Shown here: piece by piece, positions 49,197 through 57,683 of the stretch
How positions within the stretch are numbered: position 1 is the first letter of the stretch
Layout of the letters: the number at the start of each line of letters is the position of its first letter
DNA from: Motilimonas eburnea
GTDB taxonomy: Bacteria; Pseudomonadota; Gammaproteobacteria; Enterobacterales; CBDFNC01
Direction of reading: 5' to 3'
Assembly (NCBI RefSeq): GCF_021295345.1
Contig: NZ_JAIMJB010000002.1
Coordinates: 300,259-364,258 of the forward strand
DNA: 64,000 nt
Translations under genes and position numbers: made by a program
The notes under the pieces: generated by a model
Database searches by the model: none
What the model saw: only the letters and a program-made list of their open reading frames with translations
Told to the model about the DNA's origin: nothing

Positions 49197-50714
49197 TTAC
49201 TCGTCCAATTGCTGACTTTGAGTCAGCAGGTCGTACAGCTGATCGAGATCGGGGAAAAGTTTATCTCCATCACCGTCTAACACGTTGATGGCAAGGCGAG
49301 CTAAAACCTCGCGATCCAAGCTGCTGTCATCAGCATCCAAGGCTACTTGGGCATCGATAAGTTGCTGTTCGGTGACGGCTCCTTCAATAAGAGCTTCAAC
49401 TAACAGCTTCGCTGATATGACTAGTTGCTTAGAAGCTGTTGAGGCGAGGTGCGAAGAAAGCAGTTTTTCACCCCACTCGGATACAAACGCTTCACCAAAC
49501 TCTGGTATCAAAATGTTGAGTGGTACATCATCATCAATAGCGGGGTAAGCACTTCCAGAATTCCAGCGCATCAATTGGTGTGTCGCATCATCGCCTCTCA
49601 ACCATGCGTGGAAAAACGCAGCCTTTTCTAACGATGAGAAACGAAGCACCGAAAAACCTGATGTAGCTACAATCGGTAATGGTGAATAGTCTTCAGAAAC
49701 GAAAGCAACATTCTTCCGGTTAGGGCGAACTGTAGATACTAAGACGTCTCCCATCTTAATACCTGTCTTTGCTCGTGAAGGCGCCTCTTCAGTTTTTACA
49801 ATTGATGGATCAATAGTTCCGTTAGAGATGTTGAGCCCACCGATCTCGAAATAGGCAAAATGCTTAGATTTCTTGTCCCAAGCCGATTTCACCAGCGTAC
49901 ACTTTGCTCCAAGCCGATTGCACCCGACTGCCCTCATTTTTTGGTCGAGCTCAATATGGTCTGGATGATAAAATGAGGCATCTAGTCGCAGCGGATTTAA
50001 CTCTGACCGTTCGGCCGTGAAGAACTTATTCTCATATCTCGGCACCTGACTTAAATACAAGGGTATTTCGGTCTGCGCTTGAGCTTGCACTTCCTTCGCC
50101 CAAGCCCTTAAGCGCTCAGCCTGACGAACTTTATCGCCGATGTATTTTTGAACTTCACTACTCGGTTTGTAGGCTAGAACTGATCTTGCATCGTTTACGC
50201 CTAAATACTGGATAATACTACCAAGAGAGAACCTTTCTAATTGACTGCGACCGAACTTGCTATAAAGAAAGGCACAAATGTAGTCTGAATCAAAAGTGCC
50301 ATTTGGACGGACACCAATAATGTGCTGTGTAATGTTTGCTCTTGGCATCCATTCGGGCACTTTGGCAATCTTTTCTCCAACGCTCGCTTTCACAATCAAA
50401 AGGTCACCAGGCAAAACTTCGGAACTACTCAGCTCCTGGTGAACATCTGTAGCTAGATGAGCAAAGTTATCAGTGATGACTTCAAATTGACCTACGTTAC
50501 CTACTCGAAAAAGAGGGACACCTTTCTTTAAGTAGAGATTGCTTGGCAATTTTGAACCAAAAGGACCAGCAAAAAACTTACCGCAAGAACCGAGCAGTGC
50601 CGTTGCAACCGTTGATAGTTTTTGCTCAACATTAAGATACTCAGGGCGATAGAAGTCTGCATCTAGTCTATTGGTATTTATTTGTTCGGGTTCCGCTCTA
50701 GAAATAAACATCAC
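49197..50714 (-). CDS. Type I specificity-subunit-like protein (HsdS-like), copy 2
   Basis: The 505-residue protein shows two target-recognition-like halves separated by a helical spacer. The first half has AGPFGSKLPSNLYLKKGVPL followed by FRVGNV, then SLGSIIQYLGVNDARSV, typical of HsdS TRDs. The spacer is around KVRQAERLRAWAKEVQAQAQ. The second half has IGGLNISNGTIDPSIVKTEE and MGDVLVSTVRPNRKNV. S subunits select the DNA sequence that the methylase modifies. The gene overlaps the methylase gene by 4 bp. Extra C-terminal acidic sequence (DGDGDKLFPDLDQLYDL) may bind other operon products. Confidence 0.82.
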   Translation of the reverse strand: MMFISRAEPEQINTNRLDADFYRPEYLNVEQKLSTVATALLGSCGKFFAGPFGSKLPSNLYLKKGVPLFRVGNVGQFEVITDNFAHLATDVHQELSSSEVLPGDLLIVKASVGEKIAKVPEWMPRANITQHIIGVRPNGTFDSDYICAFLYSKFGRSQLERFSLGSIIQYLGVNDARSVLAYKPSSEVQKYIGDKVRQAERLRAWAKEVQAQAQTEIPLYLSQVPRYENKFFTAERSELNPLRLDASFYHPDHIELDQKMRAVGCNRLGAKCTLVKSAWDKKSKHFAYFEIGGLNISNGTIDPSIVKTEEAPSRAKTGIKMGDVLVSTVRPNRKNVAFVSEDYSPLPIVATSGFSVLRFSSLEKAAFFHAWLRGDDATHQLMRWNSGSAYPAIDDDVPLNILIPEFGEAFVSEWGEKLLSSHLASTASKQLVISAKLLVEALIEGAVTEQQLIDAQVALDADDSSLDREVLARLAINVLDGDGDKLFPDLDQLYDLLTQSQQLDE

Positions 50715-52876
50715 TCACCTCGCTTATAAGCACCGACAATCTTATCCAGATGGTTCGGCACACCAGTTGAGTAATCTTCAGCATTGTTCTTAACTACATA
50801 TCCCAAGGTCTCAGCGACGGCCATAAACACATCGGTTTGTGGCTCAGGCTTAAACAACTCGGGGTTATCATCGCGAGTTTGGCGCTTCTGCAGGTACAGA
50901 ATTGATGTTTTTGCCCCAGTACCAGATAACTTGAAGGTATCGGCTGGCAGCGAAATCACCGCCTTGACGATCGCTTTACCGTTAACAAACTCTCCGGTCT
51001 TCTCATCCTTCTTGCCCATGATGTACTCGCGTACATAACGGTCGCCAGAGTTACAGAGAATTCCGTCAGGAAGAACGATCATCAGGCGGCCACCAGGTTT
51101 CAATAGCTGTAGGCAACGGTCGATAAACAGTACTGCCGGGTCAATGGAGCCACCTTTAACCTGTTTCCACTCGCCTTGCTTGTTAGGTTTGCTACCTAAC
51201 GCTAGGCCTGAACTGGTAGGCTCTTCCAGTTTGTACTTGGCCTTTTTTCCCGTTGATACATTGCGCAGATCGGTGCGGTAACCCGCCCACAATGGTTCGC
51301 CGCTGTCATCGGTGTAAAGATCGCCGATGTCTTCCCAAGTCATCTTGGTGTAGTCGTAGTAAGCGTTGTAGGGCTCGGCTTTCAGCTCTGCATTACGGAA
51401 GCCACCAAGAGTCTGCTCCATCATGGCTTCGTAGTGCGCTTTTGACTTCTTTCCTTGTTCATTTGTCTTGAATTTAGGGGTACCAAAAGGCGGGTTGGTG
51501 CAGATCAGGTTCATGCTGTTGGGCTTGAGCGCCCGTGAGGTCAGCGAGTTATCGGTGTAGAAGATCTTCGCCTTTGGCGCCCCCTGCAGCGCCATATTAA
51601 CGCGTGCTAGCATGACCATGCGTGGTGCGGAATCAGCGCCGATGAAAGCCTCATCTCGCATCAGTTGCTTCAGAGCCTCTCGCTCAGCATCTGGCAGACC
51701 CGCCATGGTATCAATGACAGTATCGATGCGACTAAGAGCAACAGAGCCAAAGCCGAATGACCCGCAGGTAGGGTCAGCAAAGCGAAATTCGCCAGCCACC
51801 AGCTCCTCTACAGTCTTTTGGTCTTGCTGAATATCGTGAAAGGCGATTTCCAGCATTGCTTGCTTAACTGGGTTCGGGGTCAGGTAAACACCCAGGCCTC
51901 CTTTAGATTCGAAGTTGGCACGCAGGAACACATCAAAGACTCGGCCCAGTACATCACCCGAGACATCAGCTAAGGTCCCTCTGTCTTCAAATACCTTTCC
52001 TTCAACAACCTTGCCTTCGTTGGTCGTGACAGGGCCCAAGTTTTGGATAGCCTCTAGTAAAAAGGCATAGTTTTCGTGGCGCTCCAGCTGCAAATGGGTC
52101 TTAGCATCAAAAATGGCACTTTCTACTCCGTCATCGGTGACTACGACATAGTCTGGATGACTCTTGAAATGGTCAAAGGCAGCCTGAATTTCAGCTACAG
52201 CCTCATCCTCTTTACCTGCTACATAGTGGTAGTCGAACACCTCGCGGAAATTTAGCTCCTGACCATTGCAAGGAAAGGTAATGTCCGCTTTGTGATGAAC
52301 ACGGAAGCTTTCCAAAAACAGGAATTTTGCTACTTCGACAATGATGTCATTTTTATCGGATACGCGGTCTTTTACGGTTTGGTAGACCTGCTCGTGGAAC
52401 GCATCCAATTTGTGCATCAGTCGAGTGTAAGTTTGCATCGACCAACGTAGCGTCGCGTTCTTATTCAGGCGTTCATATTCGCGAATGATGTTGATGCCAG
52501 GGATCTCATCAACTGAGTGGGTACCATCGGTACCATCGAGACCGAATAGTGCAAAACAACGGCTATTGGCAGGGTCAGTCAGTTCGGTGAATACTGGCCA
52601 GTCTTCATCGCCCATAGTTGCTAGCAGCTCGTAAGCCAGGTTATCCAGGTTGGCTTCGTAGGAGTATTCCCAGTGCCCTTCGTCCAAGGCGATTAGCAGG
52701 ATGCGTGGGGTATCGTTACCTTCTACTGAACCCCATACCAGTCCTGCTTGCAGAAACTCGTGCTCACTTTGCAGCGGCTCGAACTCGGTAAATCCCGCAA
52801 GGTTGTATTTACTGCGAAGCTCAGCAAAGCGTGCGTTGAGATCCATAGTGTTGTCGGTCATTTCTTTGTCCTTCAA
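50711..52876 (-). CDS. N6-adenine DNA methyltransferase (HsdM-like)
   Basis: The 721-residue protein has a Rossmann methylase core in its second half. YLTPNPVKQAML precedes motif I ADPTCGSFGFGSV (about 367-379), and motif IV NPPF (about 461-464) lies in ICTNPPFGTPKF. Later motifs include KPGGRLMIVLPDGILCNSGD. These are the HsdM/N6_Mtase features for methylating adenine N6. The N-terminal 300 residues contain helical regions usual for HsdM plus an unassigned part. It is flanked by two S-like genes with 4-bp overlaps, but no HsdR gene is present in the window. Confidence 0.9.
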   Translation of the reverse strand: MKDKEMTDNTMDLNARFAELRSKYNLAGFTEFEPLQSEHEFLQAGLVWGSVEGNDTPRILLIALDEGHWEYSYEANLDNLAYELLATMGDEDWPVFTELTDPANSRCFALFGLDGTDGTHSVDEIPGINIIREYERLNKNATLRWSMQTYTRLMHKLDAFHEQVYQTVKDRVSDKNDIIVEVAKFLFLESFRVHHKADITFPCNGQELNFREVFDYHYVAGKEDEAVAEIQAAFDHFKSHPDYVVVTDDGVESAIFDAKTHLQLERHENYAFLLEAIQNLGPVTTNEGKVVEGKVFEDRGTLADVSGDVLGRVFDVFLRANFESKGGLGVYLTPNPVKQAMLEIAFHDIQQDQKTVEELVAGEFRFADPTCGSFGFGSVALSRIDTVIDTMAGLPDAEREALKQLMRDEAFIGADSAPRMVMLARVNMALQGAPKAKIFYTDNSLTSRALKPNSMNLICTNPPFGTPKFKTNEQGKKSKAHYEAMMEQTLGGFRNAELKAEPYNAYYDYTKMTWEDIGDLYTDDSGEPLWAGYRTDLRNVSTGKKAKYKLEEPTSSGLALGSKPNKQGEWKQVKGGSIDPAVLFIDRCLQLLKPGGRLMIVLPDGILCNSGDRYVREYIMGKKDEKTGEFVNGKAIVKAVISLPADTFKLSGTGAKTSILYLQKRQTRDDNPELFKPEPQTDVFMAVAETLGYVVKNNAEDYSTGVPNHLDKIVGAYKRGE

Positions 52877-53280
52877 AGTAGTTTCACCATTGGCCCTATC
52901 ATCTTCAGGTGGGGGTGGGCGGAAATCGCGGCTCTTAGCATCGGCTCTGTCGCGAGCAAGCCAGCCGGTAATCTGTTTTTAAGTTGAGCCAGTGGCAGTT
53001 GTTTACCGGCAATCTGAACAATTTTCGCGATCTCTTCTGAGAGATCAGGTTCATCTTGTTCGCTGTTTTTTTGTTGTTGAAAGCACTCAAGGCCTTCGCT
53101 ATTTGTGTCTCTAGCTATGGTTGGTTGGCAGTAGAGCCAGAGTTTTAGTTGAGACTGCTCCCAACCCAGGTCTTGCCAAAGCAAGGGTTGACCTTGCCAT
53201 AGCGTGTCCAGAGTTTGCGCTTCGTTGCCTAAGCTTTTCAGTAACTGGGTTAAGGCCTGTTCATTCTCGACGTGATTCAT
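52873..53280 (-). CDS. Small protein between S-like subunit 1 and the methylase
   Basis: A 135-residue protein that I do not recognise. It is helical and acidic-rich in the middle (NSEQDEPDLSEEIAKIVQIA) and ends with KQLPLAQLKNRLPAGLLATE followed by PMLRAAISAHPHLKMIGPMV. The end has the look of a small winged-helix or four-helix module. Its start and stop overlap both neighbours by 4 bp, suggesting a fixed stoichiometry with the S and M proteins. It might be an assembly or anti-self regulatory subunit; no direct evidence supports a function. Confidence 0.55.
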   Translation of the reverse strand: MNHVENEQALTQLLKSLGNEAQTLDTLWQGQPLLWQDLGWEQSQLKLWLYCQPTIARDTNSEGLECFQQQKNSEQDEPDLSEEIAKIVQIAGKQLPLAQLKNRLPAGLLATEPMLRAAISAHPHLKMIGPMVKLL

Positions 53281-54782
53281 CCGTTGTCCTCTAGCTGGCT
53301 ACCTTCGCTATTTAAAGTGGTTAACTCTGGATGCACCTGGCGAAACACGCTGCGCATAGCATCATCTATTTGGGTCAGCTCGGCTTGAGCGCCGGCTCTT
53401 TGTTGCTGAAGCTCTATCAACCTCTGGTGCCAATCTTGTGCTGTTGCGTCTTCGATTGGAGGTACTACGATTTGCTTGAACTGCTCAGGCTGGACAAAAC
53501 GCTGCACGGTGCCGGTAGCAAGTCGGGCGATCTGTTGACGAACCAAGTGGGTTTCCAAAAGCAGGGCATAGGCACCAGGTGTCCGGTGGAAATTTAGAAC
53601 CGCAAGCTGTTCGCTAGCATAGGCTGAGCCTGATGATGCGTTTGAAAACAGCCCCACCTTGGGGTCCTGGACAAAAGTGGAAACCACAACCGCCAAAGGG
53701 TTTAGCGGCTGGCGGTGAAAGCGCCAACGGCTCTCTTCAGAGGCCTGGTTATCTCGCTGAATATCCAGTTGCCCCTTTACGTCGCCAATTTTGATTATGG
53801 GGAGTTCTGCATCGGTGCTGGATTTACTTTTCGGGTTTACCTCAGCCAGGTGCGATAAAGGTACGCACTGGTATGTGTCGACCAATTGGCGGCAAAAGTG
53901 ATTCTGCTCTGCAGCAACATAACTCAAAGTATGGTCAACATCCCTCACGCCAAAGCGTTTAGCAAGCAGCCCGTCTGTCCGCTCAGCCATTAGGTGCTCA
54001 GGGATTTTGTCCAATAACCAGTCTGCAATATCTTTACGCAGCTGTTGCAGTCGTTCGTCAGCTAAACCGATACGTTCATAGTGTTGCCAATATTGGTCGG
54101 CAAGCTTATCAAACGCAGTTGGCCGATCGGCGATGGGCATTGACGACAGTTGCTTTAGTCCCACGCGGGTCATCGCAACGATTGCGCCGGGTTCTTCAAA
54201 GTAGCTTCTGTAAATTGGTTGATTCAGGCAGTAAGCCAGCCACGCCGACTGGCGCGGATTTAGTCCGCGCAAGATAGCGATATTGGCATCTACTGGGTGG
54301 CGACGGTGATAAGAGGAAACTAAAGCAGCGCTAACTTTCCCTACTCGACGCACTACTATATCTCCTGGCGCGATACAGGCATTCAAATTATTCAATAAGG
54401 GCGGTGCCATCACCACAGCATCAACGTTCAGTTGCATTTCATCTACATGACGCATGCGGTAGTAGCGACGATTTTCTATCGTCTCACGATACTGTTGTGC
54501 ACGTTGTTGCTCTGCAGGACCCACAGAAAGCCGCTGGTACTCATGGGTAACGGGATCGCGTTTGGCCGGATCTCGCAGTTCGACTTCCCTTAGGTACCAA
54601 TCTGATTCTATCCGGTCGCTAAATCGCCAACCGTCCAAAAGCTGACCATCAAGATCTGCCACCGTTGCCCACTCTTCACCTACTCGCCGCAGCACTGCTG
54701 CCGGAGATAGGTGATAAACAGGCCGCCAGTCATCTGCGGACACAAGCTGTTTTGCTGGTGTGAATTGATGGTTCATGGTCAA
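53277..54782 (-). CDS. Type I specificity-subunit-like protein (HsdS-like), copy 1
   Basis: The 501-residue protein is divergent from copy 2 but has the same two-half plan. It has NACIAPGDIVVRRVGKVSAA and LRGLNPRQSAWLAYCLNQPI in the first TRD-like half. The second half holds LSHLAEVNPKSKSSTDAELP, then IIKIGDVKG, and ATGTVQRFVQPEQFKQIVVP. A helical C-terminal QQRAGAQAELTQIDDAMRSV follows. It is the first gene of the eleven-gene operon, behind the strong promoter at 54806-54834. Whether it forms a heterodimeric specificity unit with copy 2 or a separate complex is unknown. Confidence 0.72.
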   Translation of the reverse strand: MTMNHQFTPAKQLVSADDWRPVYHLSPAAVLRRVGEEWATVADLDGQLLDGWRFSDRIESDWYLREVELRDPAKRDPVTHEYQRLSVGPAEQQRAQQYRETIENRRYYRMRHVDEMQLNVDAVVMAPPLLNNLNACIAPGDIVVRRVGKVSAALVSSYHRRHPVDANIAILRGLNPRQSAWLAYCLNQPIYRSYFEEPGAIVAMTRVGLKQLSSMPIADRPTAFDKLADQYWQHYERIGLADERLQQLRKDIADWLLDKIPEHLMAERTDGLLAKRFGVRDVDHTLSYVAAEQNHFCRQLVDTYQCVPLSHLAEVNPKSKSSTDAELPIIKIGDVKGQLDIQRDNQASEESRWRFHRQPLNPLAVVVSTFVQDPKVGLFSNASSGSAYASEQLAVLNFHRTPGAYALLLETHLVRQQIARLATGTVQRFVQPEQFKQIVVPPIEDATAQDWHQRLIELQQQRAGAQAELTQIDDAMRSVFRQVHPELTTLNSEGSQLEDNG

Positions 54783-54805
54783 GCTCTCTTGCTCTGATGT
54801 TCCTT

Positions 54806-54834
54806 ACTTTAGTGCTTCAATTTTTTTGTGTCAA
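54806..54834 (-). promoter_or_regulatory. Strong sigma-70 promoter for the defence operon
   Basis: Read on the minus strand: a perfect TTGACA (54834-54829), a 17-bp spacer and TAAAGT (54811-54806). The start codon at 54782 lies about 24 bp past the -10 box. Confidence 0.75.
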
Positions 54835-54853
54835 ACATTTTCAAAAAATCACA

Positions 54854-54869
54854 TTGCGAGTTTAGACGC
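54854..54869. repeat. Operator-like direct repeat, copy A
   Basis: TTGCGAGTTTAGACGC, 14 of 16 bases identical to the copy at 54937, in the same orientation. It lies about 20 bp upstream of the -35 box of the minus-strand promoter. Confidence 0.6.
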
Positions 54870-54897
54870 CAAAATAAATATATATTTCGAATAATCC

Positions 54898-54927
54898 TTG
54901 AACAATCTAGGGAAGGGTGTTTAGTAT
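54898..54927 (+). promoter_or_regulatory. Candidate promoter for the AddB/AddA-like genes
   Basis: TTGAAC (54898-54903) and TAGTAT (54922-54927) are 18 bp apart. A TATAAA also lies at 54925-54930. The gene starts at 54991 behind AGGAGA. Confidence 0.45.
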
Positions 54928-54936
54928 AAATTAACG

Positions 54937-54952
54937 TTGCGAGTATAGATGC
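54937..54952. repeat. Operator-like direct repeat, copy B
   Basis: TTGCGAGTATAGATGC lies just downstream of the candidate plus-strand promoter, where a bound repressor would block transcription. Spacing from copy A is 83 bp, about eight helical turns. Confidence 0.6.
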
Positions 54953-54990
54953 GTTTGCTCGTGGTTCAAAAAATAGACTAGGAGAAACTG

Positions 54991-57681
54991 ATGAAGATCA
55001 TTGCTGGCCTGGGTTACGATGACCGCCTGCCTAATCATTTACCCGAGCACTACAATTCTCTGCTGTGTGGGGAGCAAGGACTTATTACCGAGCTTGAATT
55101 TCGCGCTGGGGTCGTGAGCCCAGAAGGGTCTCAGGCTGCGCGCACTGTGGCTTACTTAAAAGCACTGAAAATCGCCGATGAGGGAAAGCGATTCTATAGC
55201 CAGTCATTGCATGTTGACCCAATGGCCAGTGCTGAATCATTGCTGGCCTGGCGAGACTGGGCCATCCTCCATGGTTGGCAACATGATTCAAGAAGCGCTG
55301 ATAAAGGGCGCATGGCAGACTTAGCAGCTGTTGAGGAGGGATTCGAAAGTATTGGAAGTTCGCTTGGCGAACGCATTTACGCTCTTCTCCCCAGGCTCAA
55401 CCTGCTGGCTTCAGGTGTTACTTCGCTTGAGCTTCACCACCCGCGCTTCAGTTGGCCTGCTCTGTATCAACACCTGTTCGACTGTCTGGAAAGCGCTGGG
55501 GTTTCGGTTACGGAAGTGTGCATGGCAATCTCGCCGCAAGCGCCAGCAGACAGCGACCTGGGTAAGCTTCAGCGCGCACTGAGCGGTGAATACCAAGGCG
55601 CACTCGGCCTGCAACAGGATGGAACGCTCAAATTGTTTTCTGCTGGAAGTGAGCAGCTCGCAGCCGAATACGCAATTCGAGAGGCAAATGATGCGACATT
55701 GATCATTTCCCGAGGCGGGCACCACTGCTTGGCTGCAGCTATTGGTCAGCTCGGAGGGAACAACGCTGGGCTTGGTGACCTCTCCACTTTTCGTGCGCCA
55801 AACCAACTTTTACTGCTAATGCTTCAGTGCGCTTGGCAAACTCCATCGGCAGAAGTGTTACTCCAATATTTATCTTTGCCTGCGGGGCGCTTTGGACGTT
55901 TGCGTCGAACGCTTGCCCGACGATTTCGCGATCTCCCCGGATTCGATCGCAACCACTGGCAGAGCGAGATTGATGAATTCGTAGCTGCCACTCTTGCTGA
56001 TGACCCTGAACAAGATGAAGCTAGCTTGCGCAGCGCCATTGATGAATGGTTGCCGATCTGCCTGTGCCCCAGTGACGATGCTATGTCCATCGAGCTAGCT
56101 GTCTCGTTGACGGACCGAGTTGCCAAGTACTGGAATGCAATGCTCAGTATTTCGGAGCAGGAGCAAGCCATAACTATCTTTTCTGCGGCTTATGCTGCTG
56201 CAGATGCGGTTAGCCAGGCGCTGCGAGAGTGGCCGGAAAGTGACATAAGCAAGATCCAGCTAAATAGATTGATCACCATGGTGTTGAGCGTTGGCAACAG
56301 CCGCTTACGTGGTAGTCGAGAGACATCCTGTTTTGATGTGGTCAGTAATGCTGAAGTCACACAACTGCGGACTCGTTCAATTAGCAAGATAACCTGGATA
56401 AACCCGGAGGTCTCTAACCTGATTGAAGTCCCACCGCTATCGCAAGAGGAATTGAGTGGTATCCCTTTGGCACCCGACCCATCGCAACAGGCAATCTTAA
56501 AGCAGCAGGCTTTGGCTCGAAGTCACGCGCCATTATTGGCTGCAGAGCAATCACTGACACTCATTGCGACCCATTCGAATCCAGAGCTGTTGAAGTTGCA
56601 AATTGGCAGTTTGGTGGATGCAGACACTTGGCCACCTTTGGAAGATGCGATCCTCTGCAATGAAGGTATTGGAGCATCAGCACAGCCGGTGAATGATACC
56701 CCATTGCCAGAAGCGCAGCGCTGGTGGTCGCTAGATTGTCCAATTCCCGTACCTCGCTCTGTAGAGTCGTACAGCAGCCTGGCAACTTTGGCACTCAAGC
56801 CTCACGAGTACGTGTTGAAATATGCTGCTCAGATCCGTGAAGGGTCAATTGAGTCGTTATCGGCGGATGTGCGTTTGAAAGGTAACCTGGCACACCACTT
56901 GATCGAAGCCTGGATTAATCAGCATCCATGGACCGGTCAGCCGATTGCTCGCAGTGATATCAGCGCCTGGTTGGACAGTCAGCTTCCGGTAATGATCAGA
57001 CAAATCGCGTTACCACTGGCACAGCCAGGGATGCAGGTTGAACAATTGAAGTTTCAGCAGCAGATGTTGGAGGCCATGGATAGGCTGCTGCAGGCGATGG
57101 TTGCGGCCAAGGTTATTCGAGTAGAGCCGGAGTGCCAGCTTGAGTATGACGATAAGCTCGGCAAGCTGGTCGGAACCATGGATATTTTTTGTGAGTTCGA
57201 TGATGGGCGCTTCGCCATCATTGATCTGAAGTGGGGTGGATACAACAGGTATCGCGAAGAACTCAAGGCTGGACGCCCGTTGCAGTTGGCGACGTATGCG
57301 CACATTGCTGAGGGTAATGGCATTCGGGCGCTTGCCGATGCTGGCTATTTCATCCTGAGTCGCGCCGAGCTGTTATGTAATAGTGCTTTGCTATTTCCAA
57401 CTGCAACGGTTGTTGAGCCAGAGGACCCAACGTCATTGAAGCACACATGGCAGCAGTTTGACGCAGTCTTACGTTGGCGAATTGAACAACTCAATGCTGG
57501 ACAAATTGAAGTGACTTATGGCTGCGCTGCCCCTGATGACGATTCAACACCACCAAACGACACTGTAGACCTTGTCTCCATGGAAGACAGTGCGCGAAAA
57601 AGCGGAAATCGCTCTTTTAAAGCAACATACAAGACCGTCGATACCTGGCGCAATCTCACTGACAACATCAAGGAGCACTAA
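54991..57681 (+). CDS. AddB-like protein with C-terminal PD-(D/E)XK nuclease
   Basis: The 896-residue protein has a large N-terminal region without a P-loop, like the inactivated helicase part of AddB. A PDDEXK_1 nuclease follows near the C-terminus: VGTMDIFCEF (Asp near 730) and IIDLKWGGYN (Asp-x-Lys near 744), then QLATYAHIAE. It precedes the UvrD-like gene by 2 bp, the same order as addB-addA. The pair probably unwinds and degrades linear DNA. The AddB-type iron-sulfur cysteines are not obvious. It is divergent from the methylase operon and likely co-regulated with it. Confidence 0.82.
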   Translation: MKIIAGLGYDDRLPNHLPEHYNSLLCGEQGLITELEFRAGVVSPEGSQAARTVAYLKALKIADEGKRFYSQSLHVDPMASAESLLAWRDWAILHGWQHDSRSADKGRMADLAAVEEGFESIGSSLGERIYALLPRLNLLASGVTSLELHHPRFSWPALYQHLFDCLESAGVSVTEVCMAISPQAPADSDLGKLQRALSGEYQGALGLQQDGTLKLFSAGSEQLAAEYAIREANDATLIISRGGHHCLAAAIGQLGGNNAGLGDLSTFRAPNQLLLLMLQCAWQTPSAEVLLQYLSLPAGRFGRLRRTLARRFRDLPGFDRNHWQSEIDEFVAATLADDPEQDEASLRSAIDEWLPICLCPSDDAMSIELAVSLTDRVAKYWNAMLSISEQEQAITIFSAAYAAADAVSQALREWPESDISKIQLNRLITMVLSVGNSRLRGSRETSCFDVVSNAEVTQLRTRSISKITWINPEVSNLIEVPPLSQEELSGIPLAPDPSQQAILKQQALARSHAPLLAAEQSLTLIATHSNPELLKLQIGSLVDADTWPPLEDAILCNEGIGASAQPVNDTPLPEAQRWWSLDCPIPVPRSVESYSSLATLALKPHEYVLKYAAQIREGSIESLSADVRLKGNLAHHLIEAWINQHPWTGQPIARSDISAWLDSQLPVMIRQIALPLAQPGMQVEQLKFQQQMLEAMDRLLQAMVAAKVIRVEPECQLEYDDKLGKLVGTMDIFCEFDDGRFAIIDLKWGGYNRYREELKAGRPLQLATYAHIAEGNGIRALADAGYFILSRAELLCNSALLFPTATVVEPEDPTSLKHTWQQFDAVLRWRIEQLNAGQIEVTYGCAAPDDDSTPPNDTVDLVSMEDSARKSGNRSFKATYKTVDTWRNLTDNIKEH

Positions 57682-57683
57682 TC

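Noticed and set aside
33556..54782. Calling the island a BREX system
   Set aside because: There is a kinase, methylase and large ATPase, but no PglZ phosphatase-fold protein, BrxL/Lon-like protease or BrxA/BrxB is present, and the methylase is HsdM-sized with separate S-like subunits.
49197..54782. Ordinary type I restriction-modification locus
   Set aside because: There is no HsdR gene in the window and two S-like genes instead of one, and the operon continues into HerA, NurA-like and kinase genes.
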